The notes: a model not told the origin generated them from the sequence alone. DNA of 64,000 nucleotides from Aeromonas allosaccharophila (GCF_000819685.1 NZ_CDBR01000082.1:1-64000); one strand, 5' to 3'. Positions 44,415-54,147 are shown, counted from the stretch's first letter. Translations and numbers: made by a program.

Positions 44415-44448
44415 GCTCCCCCGGGCTGCCCCGCCCGGGTGCTGGAGC
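44415..44448 (+). promoter_or_regulatory. 5' leader hairpin masking the ribosome site
   Basis: CCCGGGC (44420-44426) pairs with GCCCGGG (44433-44439), and outside it GCTCC (44415-44419) pairs with GGAGC (44444-44448). That GGAG is the ribosome site of the gene starting at 44453, five bases on. Confidence 0.65.
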
Positions 44449-44452
44449 CTTT

Positions 44453-44902
44453 ATGACAAGCCTTTCCCTCTCACCCCGACAATTCTGGCAGTGGCTGGCC
44501 TACCACCATCAGGCCGCCGAGGGCACCCTCTACCTGATGTTCTTCTCCGGCCTGCTGCTGTGGGAGCCGCTGACCCCGATCTGGTCGCTGGCGCGCTGGA
44601 ATCTGTTTTTGCACGTGATGCTCTCGCTCACCCTGTTTCCGCTGTTGTTTGGCGCCTTCTGGCTCTCCCACCGCTCGTTGTTGAACCGCAGCAGCAAACC
44701 CTTTTTGCGCACCACGGGGCGGATTATCGAAGCCCTGCTGCTGGTCTGTCTGGCCAGCGGCCTGCTGCTGGTGCTGCACGGCACCCCGGGCGATGCCATG
44801 GGCAACCTCGCCAGCTGGGCCCACTGGCTGAGCGCGTTGGCGTTAACTCCTCTGGTGCTGCGCCACGCCTGGCGCTGGACCATCTTGAAATGGCGCTCCT
44901 GA
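44453..44902 (+). CDS. Four-helix membrane protein, possible b-type cytochrome
   Basis: 149 residues, four membrane helices, with histidines inside or near them (HVMLSL, VLHGTPGD, WAHWLSAL, LRHAWRW). This fits a haem b membrane anchor feeding the multihaem cytochrome next door, but no family name is certain. First gene of the operon; four bases before the next start. Confidence 0.75.
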   Translation: MTSLSLSPRQFWQWLAYHHQAAEGTLYLMFFSGLLLWEPLTPIWSLARWNLFLHVMLSLTLFPLLFGAFWLSHRSLLNRSSKPFLRTTGRIIEALLLVCLASGLLLVLHGTPGDAMGNLASWAHWLSALALTPLVLRHAWRWTILKWRS

Positions 44903-44906
44903 TCCC

Positions 44907-47897
44907 ATGTTGAAGTCATCGTTCTCTGCATATTTGTCACCCCTGCTGACCCTCATCTTGCTGCTGGCCAGCCCCTTTGCGTTGGCCCAGCAGATGGGCG
45001 CCGGGATGATCGCCTATGAGGAGGGGCAAAGCCCGCGCCTCGTCACCGCCAACCTGAGCGCAGGCTCGGTCACCCTGCTTGAGCGCGATAGCGGCAAGTG
45101 GCTCAAGGAGGTGCAGCTGGGGGGCGATCTGCGCCAGCTTGCCCGCGCCGATGACGGCACCCTGCTGGTCACCGACTACAGCGGCGATCGCCTGCTGCTG
45201 CTGGATGATGATCTCACCCTGGAAAAGGCGATCCCCACCGGCCATCGCCCCTACGGGGTCATCTTTGACCCCAAGCGGCAGTGGTTCTGGGTCACACTGT
45301 TCGAATCAGCTCGCCTGCAGGCCTACGACAGGTCGGGCAACCTCCAGCTGGATACCAAAACCGCCGAGACACCCCGCGGGCTGGCCCTGACCGACAACGA
45401 TCGCCTGCTGCTCACCCACGCCATGACCGGCCAGCTCGCTATCTATGATCTCGCCAAGCTTGGCCACGGCGCCAAGGGATCTTCGCTTCCCAAGCCCAAG
45501 CTCATTACCCTGGCCGAGACCCACAGCGACACCCCAAGCGACTCTCAAGGATTGCCACGCCTGCTCGATGGCATCGCCCTCTCCCCCGATGGCAGCGAGG
45601 CCTGGTTGCCCCACGTGCTGTGGAGTTTCGATCACCCCTTCCAGTTTCAGAGCACCGTCTTTCCGGCGGTCTCCATCATCGATCTGGATGAGGCGAAAGA
45701 GCGGGTCGATGAAAGAAAGCAGCTCTTTTTGCAGATCAATCTGCCAAGCGTCGGCAACCGCAGCCAGATCGTCTCCAACCCGTTCGCCGCGCGCTTCGCC
45801 GCCGATGGCAAGCGGGTCTATCTGACCCTGGCGGGCTCGGAAGATCTGCTGGTGTTCGATCTCTCCCGCAGCGGCAAGTCCAACAACAACCGCCACCGCC
45901 GCAAGAAGTTTCAGGGGGGCGCCAAGGCGACCCAGCTCCTGCGCCACCTGCCGGGCCAGAATCCGCGGGATCTGCTGATCGACGGTGACCATATTCTGGT
46001 GCACAACGCCATGGGGCAGGATCTCACCCGCCTCAATAGCGGCGGCAGCGGCCCGTTTGCCCGGGTCACCGTCGATGTGCCCCACTTCGCCAAGCTGGTA
46101 GAGACAGATCCCCGCCCCGAACCGCTTCAGCGCGGCGAGCGGCTGTTCAACCAGGCTAATACCGCGGCGAACAGTCGCTTCCCCATGGCGGGGGACAACT
46201 GGATGAGCTGCAACTCCTGCCATCTGGACGGGTTCAACTTCACCAACCGCTATCTGATGTCGGCCCATCGCCAGAAGAGCGGCGACAACGCCATCAACGG
46301 GCACGCCAACCTCAGCAACATGGTGGCGGGGGATTTTGTCGGCGAATACCTGCGCATGACCCAGCAGACCCAGGGCGGCATGGGGCATGACACCCGCGAT
46401 GGGGCCGAGACAGTTGACCCCGCGAGGCCCCAACCGGAAGTGAAAGCGATGATGGAAGATCTGCACGCCTTCGTCACCGCCGATGGCAACCTCCCCTATC
46501 TCGCCAACTGGCTGCGGCTCGATGCCCCGCGCACGGATCCCGCCAAGGCACCGACCACTCACCCGAAAGCGTGGCTCAACTCCGCCTCCTGCCAGAACTG
46601 CCACCAACAGGCGTTCAAGGACTGGAGCGAGAGCAACCACCGGCTGATGGGCAACTCCCACCCCTACTACAAGGTGGTGCAGGCGCAGGCCCGCGAAACC
46701 GAGGGGGAAGCGTTCGGGCAGTGGTGTCAGGGCTGCCATATGCCCCAGCAGGTGATGACAGGCCAACTCGATCTGCCCAAGGGCTCCCACATGTTCGAGC
46801 AGGGCGGTGCCTCGTTGATTGCCGCCCACAAGGCTGGCGAAGCGGTGGTTGAAGAAGGGACCGGCTGCGTACTCTGCCATCGCATCACCAAAGTGGAAGA
46901 CGCGGGCGGCAACAGCGCCTTTACGGTCAATTTGAAAGACCGCGAGAGCTATGTGTTCGAGGATGCACCGGGCGGCAGCCTCCAGCACTGGCTGGCGGAG
47001 CGGCAGATCAACGCCCGTCCGGCGGCCCACAAAGCCTCCTACCAGAAGAATTTCTACCGCGACGCAGCCCTGTGCAAATCGTGCCACAACGAGTTTGCCC
47101 CGGGCACCGGCGCCAATATCGTCAACACCTGGGACGAGTGGGAAAAATCCAGCTTCGCGAACGCGGAGGATCCCGCCAAGCGGCGCACCTGCATCGACTG
47201 CCATATGAACCCGGCGCCGGGCAATGGCGGCGCGCCGGTGGCGGGCCAGTCCACCGAAAATGGCACCATGAAAGCGCGGCTCTATCGCCACAATTTCACC
47301 GGCGCCCAGCACCAGCTGGTGGGGCTGCGCAATCCCGACCTTGAGCAGGAGAGCCTGGCGCTCTTGCGATCCAGCGCTACCCTCTCAGCCCGCATTGAAA
47401 ACCAGAGTGGCCAACCTTCGCTGGTAGTAAGAGTCGCCAATACCGGCGCGGGCCATGCTCTGCCCACCGGGGTGGCCGATTTTCGTGAACTCTGGCTGGA
47501 GCTGACCGTCACCGACGCCAGCGGCAAGGTGGTGCTTGCCAGCGGCCAGCCGGTGGATGGCGCTGTCCCCGAGGATGCGCGACTGTTCAGAAAAGTGTTC
47601 GGCGATGCCGAGGGCAAGCCGGTGGGGCTCAAGTTCTGGCGCTACGCCAAACTGCTAGAAGATACCCGCATTCCGGCCGATGGCTGGCGCGATGAAGCCT
47701 GGCCGCTGCCCGCTGATGCCCAAGGGCCCTTCAAGGCCGATATCAAACTCAATTTCCGCACCTACCCCAAGTGGGTCAATGATGCGGTGCGCGCCGCCGA
47801 GCCCAGCTTGCCGGAGCCACCCATAGTGCAGCTAAATCGGTTGCAACTTACCTTGCAGCCTCTCCTCGTCACGCCCGCTACGGAGCCTCAATCCTGA
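44907..47897 (+). CDS. Periplasmic six-haem cytochrome c with beta-propeller
   Basis: 996 residues. Signal peptide to ALA near 27. Residues 30-400 form a YVTN-like propeller (repeats such as DGTLLVTDYSGDRLLLLDDD). Six CXXCH haem sites follow: CNSCH 435, CQNCH 562, CQGCH 607, CVLCH 654, CKSCH 723, CIDCH 762. The region 430-540 recalls MauG/cytochrome peroxidase, the region 555-770 cytochrome c554. The last 200 residues have no haem. TGA overlaps the FTR1 start (TGATG). Likely an electron carrier that changes the iron redox state for the permease. Confidence 0.85.
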   Translation: MLKSSFSAYLSPLLTLILLLASPFALAQQMGAGMIAYEEGQSPRLVTANLSAGSVTLLERDSGKWLKEVQLGGDLRQLARADDGTLLVTDYSGDRLLLLDDDLTLEKAIPTGHRPYGVIFDPKRQWFWVTLFESARLQAYDRSGNLQLDTKTAETPRGLALTDNDRLLLTHAMTGQLAIYDLAKLGHGAKGSSLPKPKLITLAETHSDTPSDSQGLPRLLDGIALSPDGSEAWLPHVLWSFDHPFQFQSTVFPAVSIIDLDEAKERVDERKQLFLQINLPSVGNRSQIVSNPFAARFAADGKRVYLTLAGSEDLLVFDLSRSGKSNNNRHRRKKFQGGAKATQLLRHLPGQNPRDLLIDGDHILVHNAMGQDLTRLNSGGSGPFARVTVDVPHFAKLVETDPRPEPLQRGERLFNQANTAANSRFPMAGDNWMSCNSCHLDGFNFTNRYLMSAHRQKSGDNAINGHANLSNMVAGDFVGEYLRMTQQTQGGMGHDTRDGAETVDPARPQPEVKAMMEDLHAFVTADGNLPYLANWLRLDAPRTDPAKAPTTHPKAWLNSASCQNCHQQAFKDWSESNHRLMGNSHPYYKVVQAQARETEGEAFGQWCQGCHMPQQVMTGQLDLPKGSHMFEQGGASLIAAHKAGEAVVEEGTGCVLCHRITKVEDAGGNSAFTVNLKDRESYVFEDAPGGSLQHWLAERQINARPAAHKASYQKNFYRDAALCKSCHNEFAPGTGANIVNTWDEWEKSSFANAEDPAKRRTCIDCHMNPAPGNGGAPVAGQSTENGTMKARLYRHNFTGAQHQLVGLRNPDLEQESLALLRSSATLSARIENQSGQPSLVVRVANTGAGHALPTGVADFRELWLELTVTDASGKVVLASGQPVDGAVPEDARLFRKVFGDAEGKPVGLKFWRYAKLLEDTRIPADGWRDEAWPLPADAQGPFKADIKLNFRTYPKWVNDAVRAAEPSLPEPPIVQLNRLQLTLQPLLVTPATEPQS

Positions 47898-48736
47898 TGT
47901 TTGCAAGTTTTCTGATTACCCTGCGCGAGGGGCTGGAAGCCTTCCTGCTGGTCGGCATCTGCCTCTCCTACCTCGCCAAGCTGGGGGCGAGCCGCTACAA
48001 CAAATTCATCTATCTGGGGGTGGGGCTTGGCCTTGTCGCCTCCCTGATCGTCGCCTTCCTGTTCCAGGTGGTGGTGAGCCAGTTCGAGAGCGAGCGCTAC
48101 AACCACCTGTTGATGGCGGGGATCCTGATCTTCGCCACCTTGGTGCTCACCTATATGGCGATCTGGATGCAAAAGCAGGCCAAATCCCAGGTAGGGGCCA
48201 TGACGGCGCGCATCGATGCGGCCATCGATGGCGGCAACCTGTTTGGTCTGGTGCTGCTTGCCTTCCTTGCTGTGATACGCGAAGGGTTTGAAACCGTGCT
48301 CTTCTTCTCCGCCCTGCTCTACTCGGGGCAAGGGGTGGATCTGCAATCCGGCCTGATAGGCGCGCTGGCGGGGCTGCTGGTCTCCATCGCGCTGGTGTGG
48401 GGGCTGCTGCGCTCCACCCGCAAGGTGGCGCTGGCTCCTTTCTTCCGCTGGACCGGCCTGCTTATCATCATCATCGCCGCAGGCTTGCTCTCGTCTGCCG
48501 TCAACATGTTGCAGGCGGCAGAGATCATCACCTTCTGGACCACGCCGGTGTTCGACATCAGCCACATTCTCGACGATCAGGGGGTATTTGGTACCTTCCT
48601 GCGCGCCCTGTTTGGCTACAATGCCTCACCAGCTGGCTTGCAGCTGCTGACCTGGGCCCTCTATCTGGCGATCTTCGTTACCCTCTGGCAGCGCAGCTAT
48701 CGCCCGCAGGTGAACGCCGCATCCAGCAAGGGCTGA
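47897..48736 (+). CDS. FTR1-family iron permease
   Basis: 279 residues, seven membrane helices. Both iron-binding REGxE motifs are present: REGLE in the first helix (about 10-14) and REGFE in the middle (about 127-131). Known family partners handle iron redox; here the partner would be the six-haem cytochrome. One-base overlap with that gene supports a working pair. Confidence 0.92.
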   Translation: MFASFLITLREGLEAFLLVGICLSYLAKLGASRYNKFIYLGVGLGLVASLIVAFLFQVVVSQFESERYNHLLMAGILIFATLVLTYMAIWMQKQAKSQVGAMTARIDAAIDGGNLFGLVLLAFLAVIREGFETVLFFSALLYSGQGVDLQSGLIGALAGLLVSIALVWGLLRSTRKVALAPFFRWTGLLIIIIAAGLLSSAVNMLQAAEIITFWTTPVFDISHILDDQGVFGTFLRALFGYNASPAGLQLLTWALYLAIFVTLWQRSYRPQVNAASSKG

Positions 48737-48784
48737 GCCAACACGCCCTGTGGCAACAAGGCCACGGGGTAACAACACTATTCA

Positions 48785-48808
48785 GGAGCCGCGCCTTGGC
48801 GCGGTTCC
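48785..48808 (+). terminator. Hairpin after the FTR1 gene
   Basis: GGAGCCGCG pairs with CGCGGTTCC with one G-T pair. Few T follow, so termination may be weak and the FAD gene may be partly co-transcribed. Confidence 0.45.
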
Positions 48809-48838
48809 CTTATCTATCAAGCAGTTTCGGAATAGGTC

Positions 48839-50263
48839 ATGAGCGATAACAACAAGAAAAGCATTGCAGTGCTGGGCGCTGGCCCCGCCGGTTTGATGGC
48901 GGCCTGGCGCCTGCGCCGCGCCGGTTTTGCCGTCACCCTGTTCGAGCAGGAGCCGGTGGTCGGCGGCATGTGCGCCACCCAGACCTTCAAGGGACGCGAT
49001 GGGGAGTATCGCTTTGACTACGGCGGCCACCGCTTTATCACCAAGAACCCCGAATTGCTCGCCTTTATCGACGAGCTGATGGGGGACGATCTGCTCCACG
49101 CCGAGCGCAAGAGCGTCATCCGCTTTGGCGGGCGCACCTATGACTACCCCCTGAACCTGCCCAACCTGCTCAAGACGGCGCCGCTCGCCCTGATGGCCGG
49201 TGCGGTAAAAGACTTGCTGCTGTTGCCCTTTAGCAAGAAGCCGGATGATTTTGCCAAGGCGAGCTTTGCCGAGTGGATCCAGAGTCACTTCGGTCGCACC
49301 CTCTACCGCCAGTTCTTCGAGGGTTACACCGGCAAACTATGGGGCATCAACCCGGACAAGCTCTCCGCCGACTGGGCCGGCCAACGCATCAGCCTGATCG
49401 ATCTCAAAGACGTGGCGCGCCGCCTGCTGCCAAGACGCAACGGCAACCTCTCGGTGCGCACCTATGCCCGCAAATACCGCTACCCCAAATATGGCTTCGG
49501 CCAGATTTTCACCACCTTGGGCGAGCGGTTAGTTGCCGAAGGCGTTGAGCTGAAAACCGGCGCCACCATCACCCGCCTTGAGCAGGCCGATGGCCGCATC
49601 GAACGGGTGTATTGGAAACAAGATGACGTTGAGCAGAGCGAGCGCTTTGATCAGGTGATCTCCACCCTGCCGCTGCCGCTCACCTGCCAGCATCTGGGCT
49701 TGCCGTGCGATCTGCACTACCGCTCCTTGCGTTTCGTCAATATGCCGCTGAAACAGGAAAACCTGTCGGACAACACCTGGCAGTACCTCTCCGACCCCCA
49801 TATTCTGGCCACCCGCCTGCAGGAGCCGCGCCGCCGCAGCCCCTTTATGGCGCCTCAGGGCCAGACCTCGGTGATGCTGGAGATCCCCTGCAACCCGGGC
49901 GATGCCACCTGGCAGGCACCGCTGGCCGATCTGCGCGGTCGGGTCATCGCTGATCTGGCGAGCCTCGGCGTAGATACCGCCAAGCTTGGCGATGAGACCT
50001 TCGAAGCCCGCAGCGAGTACGCCTATCCGCTGATGGATCTTGGTTATCAGGCCCGCCGCAACGAAGCGATCAAGGCGCTGATGCCGATCAATAACCTCAT
50101 CATGACCGGCCGTCAGGGGACATTCCGCTACATCTTCACCGACACCGCCATGGAGATGGGGATGATGGCCGCCGACATGGTGATCGACGGGGTGGACCGA
50201 CGTCACGCCATCTTCAATCATCGCAACGAAAATACCGTGATTGAAACCCAGAGCGTGGCCTGA
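48839..50263 (+). CDS. FAD-dependent oxidoreductase, UDP-galactopyranose mutase-like
   Basis: 474 residues. Rossmann motif VLGAGPAGLMAAWRLRRAG near the start, second FAD contact GGHRFITKN, and a C-terminal GTFRYIFTDTAMEMGMMAAD segment. This is the amine oxidase/protoporphyrinogen oxidase superfamily, subgroup close to UDP-galactopyranose mutase. The following glycosyltransferase-like genes favour a role in polysaccharide precursors, without proof. The last 84 bases recur just downstream. Confidence 0.82.
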   Translation: MSDNNKKSIAVLGAGPAGLMAAWRLRRAGFAVTLFEQEPVVGGMCATQTFKGRDGEYRFDYGGHRFITKNPELLAFIDELMGDDLLHAERKSVIRFGGRTYDYPLNLPNLLKTAPLALMAGAVKDLLLLPFSKKPDDFAKASFAEWIQSHFGRTLYRQFFEGYTGKLWGINPDKLSADWAGQRISLIDLKDVARRLLPRRNGNLSVRTYARKYRYPKYGFGQIFTTLGERLVAEGVELKTGATITRLEQADGRIERVYWKQDDVEQSERFDQVISTLPLPLTCQHLGLPCDLHYRSLRFVNMPLKQENLSDNTWQYLSDPHILATRLQEPRRRSPFMAPQGQTSVMLEIPCNPGDATWQAPLADLRGRVIADLASLGVDTAKLGDETFEARSEYAYPLMDLGYQARRNEAIKALMPINNLIMTGRQGTFRYIFTDTAMEMGMMAADMVIDGVDRRHAIFNHRNENTVIETQSVA

Positions 50264-50278
50264 TGGCCCCTGAATGTG

Positions 50279-50362
50279 GTGATCGACGGGGTGGACAGAC
50301 GCCACGCCATCTTTAACCATCGCAACGAAAACACCGTGATCGAGACCCAGAGCGTGGCCTGA
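50279..50362 (+). pseudogene. Second copy of the FAD oxidoreductase 3' end
   Basis: 28 codons including TGA repeat 50180-50263. The encoded peptide is identical (VIDGVDRRHAIFNH...ETQSVA) though seven codons differ, all synonymously. No start site. An ortholog tail left after allele replacement explains this better than a fresh duplication. Confidence 0.9.
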
Positions 50363-50408
50363 GGGCCGCGCCATTGGAATAGCCTCTTGGCTAAGAAAGG
50401 AGAACAGG

Positions 50409-50969
50409 ATGACCATCCGCCCGGGTTTACTCGCCCTCACCCTGCTGCTGACCCTGAGCGGGCAGGCGCAGGCTTACTCCTACGCCGCCGCCGGCAAGGA
50501 GCCACTGATCGACGCCCGCGAGGCACTGCTGACCGCCGCCACTGACGGCAAGGATGCCAGCGCCACCTTGAGCGAGATTGCCGACGAGCTGACCTATCTG
50601 GAACAGCACCACAAGGTGGAGCTGCAAGGGCCGCTGGCCGCCGCCATCAAGGGGAAAGACGCCGCAGCAACCGCCGCCCTGCTCAACCGGGCCTACAAGG
50701 CGGAGATCGAGCGCCGCCTCGAAGGGGCCAGCCAGAATCTTGGCGACTACCAGACCGCCAAGGTGCTGGTGGTCAAGAGCAAGCGCTTCCTCGACTTGAT
50801 CCTCCCCTCCCTCAGTGAAGTGGATCGCAAGGTGGCCGAACAGGCGTTGGCCAAGGTGCTCGACGCCATCGGTAACCCGGGGGTATTCGGGGTGGGCGCC
50901 AAGCCCGCCGACGCCGCCGCCTTTAGCGATGCAGAAAAAGCGCTGATGGCCGTGCTGGCGCCGCTTTGA
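50409..50969 (+). CDS. Periplasmic helical protein of unknown function
   Basis: 186 residues with a signal peptide (cleavage near AQA-YS) and an all-helical, Ala/Lys-rich mature part. Not recognised. It has AAGGAGAAC before the ATG. It might belong with the iron or redox genes upstream. Confidence 0.78.
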   Translation: MTIRPGLLALTLLLTLSGQAQAYSYAAAGKEPLIDAREALLTAATDGKDASATLSEIADELTYLEQHHKVELQGPLAAAIKGKDAAATAALLNRAYKAEIERRLEGASQNLGDYQTAKVLVVKSKRFLDLILPSLSEVDRKVAEQALAKVLDAIGNPGVFGVGAKPADAAAFSDAEKALMAVLAPL

Positions 50970-51009
50970 TGACCTCTCATTGATGCCGACGGCCCCCTCA
51001 TCTCCGGCC

Positions 51010-51034
51010 CCTCTCCCGCAAGGGGAGAAGGGGG
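51010..51034. repeat. Dispersed CCTCTCCC/GGGGAGA palindrome
   Basis: TCTCCC-GCAAG-GGGAGA hairpin followed by AAGGGG, the same type as at 60971-61010. Likely an intergenic REP-like element. Confidence 0.65.
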
Positions 51035-51074
51035 GCGTCACCACGGCCGATTACGCTTCGCTAATCGACCCTAC

Positions 51075-52355
51075 TTGCTGATCCTGCTGCAACTGGTCTG
51101 GCTCGGCTGGCTGCTGGCCTTCCCGGTGGCGCTCGATTCCGACGATGCCCTCAATTTCGCCCACGGGGTGACGCGCTTTAGCGTGCTGGAGTTCTCCCCC
51201 CACTTTCCGGGCTACCCCGCCTTTATCTGGCTGGCGCGGCTGATCAATCTGCTGGTGGACGATCCGGCCCGTGCGGTGCAGTGGGCAAGCCTGCTCGGTA
51301 GCAGTTTGCTGGCGCCGCTCGCCGCCTTGCTGGCGGTGAGATTATGGCAACGGCCAAGCCTGCTGGCACCCGTCTGGCTGCTGGTGCTGGCACTGCCGCT
51401 CACCCCGACGCTGGCGCTCTCCGGCCTTTCGGACGGGCCCGCGCTCGCCGCCTGGCTCGGGGCGCTCTTGGCCTTGCAGCAGCGCAGAATTGCACTGGCG
51501 GGTCTGCTGCTGGGTCTATTGCTGGCGCTGCGACCCTCCTATTTTGTGCTGGCGCTACTGCCCCTGTGGCTGGGGATGGCGCAAAAGGGAACACGCATCA
51601 GATTTGTGCTCCCCATCGCGCTGGTTGGGCTTATCAGTCTGCTCTTTGTCTGGCAAGCCGATGGCTGGGCCTATTTCAGCGAGGGGCGCCGCTTTACCGA
51701 CGGCCACTTTACCCTCTGGGGCAACACGGCGGCGGCCCACGGCGATCGACTGCTGAGCTGGGCGAGCACCTTCAACGATCAGCTGACCCCGCTCTGGCCG
51801 CTATTGATGGGGGCATTGCTGGTGCTGCCGCTTTGGCAACGGTCAAAAGATCACAAGGCAGCCCTATCTCCGCTCTGGACGCTCTACTGGCTCGCCCTGC
51901 TGCTCTGGACCCTGTTTGGCCAGAACCCTGACAATCCCCGCCATCTGGCCCCCGTCACCCTGCTCGGTCTCGTGCTGCTGACAGGCTGGCTGCCGCGCCG
52001 TGGCGAGTGGGTGGTCGCAGTCGCCGGATTGCTGCTGCTCGGCGCGACCTTCACCCTGCCCCGTCCGCCCGCCATGGTGCAGGCAGCAAGGCTCGCAGAG
52101 AAAAGCTGCCCGGCGCTGGTGACCCAGTGGGGGGTAAGATTGCTGCGGGAAACCACGGCACTGCCGGTGACCGATGGCTGGTACAAGGGAGATGCGGCGC
52201 TGGCGCTCTCTCAGGGAGCCTGCCGCCTCAGTCGCCGCCCCATCGCTGCGAGCGAGATGCCAACTGCAGTGCGCCAGCACTGGTTTGCCCCGCGCTTTGC
52301 CGCCGAGCCCGGACTCTGGCTCGCCATTCCCTCGCTGCAGACACCCCATGGGTAA
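51075..52355 (+). CDS. Multi-pass membrane glycosyltransferase-like protein (GT-C type)
   Basis: 426 residues, about ten membrane helices. DSDDALNFAHGV in the first loop resembles the acidic loop of GT-C enzymes. No other motif is recognised. The start is taken as TTG 51075; the frame is open back to 50973 through a REP-like repeat, so the true start is unsure. Confidence 0.65.
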   Translation: MLILLQLVWLGWLLAFPVALDSDDALNFAHGVTRFSVLEFSPHFPGYPAFIWLARLINLLVDDPARAVQWASLLGSSLLAPLAALLAVRLWQRPSLLAPVWLLVLALPLTPTLALSGLSDGPALAAWLGALLALQQRRIALAGLLLGLLLALRPSYFVLALLPLWLGMAQKGTRIRFVLPIALVGLISLLFVWQADGWAYFSEGRRFTDGHFTLWGNTAAAHGDRLLSWASTFNDQLTPLWPLLMGALLVLPLWQRSKDHKAALSPLWTLYWLALLLWTLFGQNPDNPRHLAPVTLLGLVLLTGWLPRRGEWVVAVAGLLLLGATFTLPRPPAMVQAARLAEKSCPALVTQWGVRLLRETTALPVTDGWYKGDAALALSQGACRLSRRPIAASEMPTAVRQHWFAPRFAAEPGLWLAIPSLQTPHG

Positions 52356-52461
52356 AGTGACAAGAAACATAGAAAGAGCACAAAAATCCGCCAAGACAAC
52401 TAAAAATGAGGGGAACAACTCGGTTACACTCACTGCGCATCCATAACAGACGAGTCTCCTT

Positions 52462-54147
52462 ATGCGTGTAACCAGAGAGTGGCTGTGGGTTTTGTCGGTG
52501 CTGACCGGGGCCTGTGCCCTCCTTTTGCTGCCATTCTGGCTGCGTGGCGGCAGTCAGGGCCATGATCTGTTTCACCACCTGCTCTCCGGTCACTTCTTTG
52601 CCGTGCAACTGTGGCAAGGTGAGCTCTATCCGCGCTGGTTGATGGAGATGAACGGCGCCTTTGGCAGCCCGGTCTTTTTCTTCTATCCCCCCCTGCCCTA
52701 CTATGTGAGCGCCCTGTTCGCCGGCCCCACCCCACTGGCCCACGAGGCGATGACGCCGCTGCTCTGGAGCAGCAGCGTGGCACTCTGGCTCTCCGGCCTG
52801 TTTGCCTATCTCTGGTTGCGCCCCTTTGCCGGCCACGGACGGGCGCTGGCGGCCAGTCTGCTCTATATGGCGCTGCCCTATCATCTGGCCATCGATATCT
52901 ACGCCCGCTTTGCCCTGGCGGAGAGCTGGGCCTTCGTCTGGGCACCGCTGGCACTGCTGGCGCAGGATCGCCTCTGCCGCGGCGCCCCCTTTGCGCTACT
53001 GCTGCTCGCACTGGCCGTCTCCATGCTGACGCTTTCCCATCTACCAAGCACCCTGCTCATTCTGGGCTTGCTCACCCTGCGCAGCCTGCTGCTGGTCTGG
53101 CGCTACAAGAGGAGCACAACGCTTGTCAGTATCCCTGTCACCGCCGCCCCATTTATCGGCACCTTGCTGGGCCAGCTCTGGGGGTTGGCGATGGCCAGCC
53201 TGTTACTGCTGCCCGCTCTGCTGGATCAGGGGGGGATCTCCATGGAGCAGATGCGCATTGGCATGTTCGAGTTTCAGCGCAATTTCCTTGACCGTCTGCC
53301 CGAAAGTAGTAGTGACTGGCGTTTTCGCGGCCATCTGGCCTGGCTGACCCTACTCACCCTCGTCCTGCTACTGGTGGCATGGGCCGCGGCACGGGAGCCA
53401 CGCCATCCAGAACTGCTGATCTGGGGCACCCTGGGCACCCTCAGCTTTTTAATGATGCTCCCCTTGAGCGAGCCACTTTGGCACCTGCTACCTCCACTAC
53501 AGTTGGTCCAGTTTCCCTGGCGGCTCAATCTGCTGCTGGTGATCGCTACCGTGGCGGTGGTGGCGCTGGGCGCCCCCGCCTATCGACCATGGCAAGGGCT
53601 CTGGTGGGCGGTACTGGCCCTCACCCTGCTTTCGCAGGCGGTCTATGTGCATGAGTCGCCACTCACTCAGGCGCCGCCAAAGAGCGCGTTGGACGGGGAG
53701 TTTGACAGCAAACGCAGCGCCCGCGAATACCGGCCAAAGCAGGTGCCAAAAGGCATGTTTTCACCGACCCTGCTGGCCTGGAAAGATGAATTTCAACCCG
53801 CAGTCACCACAGAGCAGCAAGGGATCTCATGGCAGATCCTCAACTGGCAGCCACGGCAGATCGTTCTGACCGTTGATGCCCCTGCTCCTACCAAACTGAT
53901 CCTGCACCAATTTGACTACCCGGGCTGGCAAGCCAAGCTGGATGAAACCTTGCCACTGACCATCAGCAGCACCCGCAATGGGCTGATACAGGTGTGGGTG
54001 CCTGCAGGTCGCCATCAGGTTACCTTCACCCTGACCGCCCGCTGGTCGGAGCGGCTCGGTTACGGCCTTTCTCTCATCGCCTGGTTGCTCTGGAGCCTGC
54101 AGCTGGCCAGTCAGATCCGCACCCTGCGGCGCCAGCGCCAAGGCTAA
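52462..54147 (+). CDS. Membrane protein of the PTPS-related/GT-C type
   Basis: 561 residues, 10-12 membrane helices and a C-terminal periplasmic beta domain. QGHDLFHHLLSGHFFAVQLWQGELYPRWL (landmark only in part) and SPVFFFYPPLPYY are typical of proteins annotated as 6-pyruvoyl-tetrahydropterin synthase-related, which in fact look like lipid-linked glycosyltransferases. Pairs with the previous gene. Confidence 0.72.
   Translation: MRVTREWLWVLSVLTGACALLLLPFWLRGGSQGHDLFHHLLSGHFFAVQLWQGELYPRWLMEMNGAFGSPVFFFYPPLPYYVSALFAGPTPLAHEAMTPLLWSSSVALWLSGLFAYLWLRPFAGHGRALAASLLYMALPYHLAIDIYARFALAESWAFVWAPLALLAQDRLCRGAPFALLLLALAVSMLTLSHLPSTLLILGLLTLRSLLLVWRYKRSTTLVSIPVTAAPFIGTLLGQLWGLAMASLLLLPALLDQGGISMEQMRIGMFEFQRNFLDRLPESSSDWRFRGHLAWLTLLTLVLLLVAWAAAREPRHPELLIWGTLGTLSFLMMLPLSEPLWHLLPPLQLVQFPWRLNLLLVIATVAVVALGAPAYRPWQGLWWAVLALTLLSQAVYVHESPLTQAPPKSALDGEFDSKRSAREYRPKQVPKGMFSPTLLAWKDEFQPAVTTEQQGISWQILNWQPRQIVLTVDAPAPTKLILHQFDYPGWQAKLDETLPLTISSTRNGLIQVWVPAGRHQVTFTLTARWSERLGYGLSLIAWLLWSLQLASQIRTLRRQRQG

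Noticed and set aside
45306..47312. 668-codon open frame opposite the six-haem cytochrome
   Set aside because: Shadow of a GC-rich gene with clear haem motifs on the other strand.
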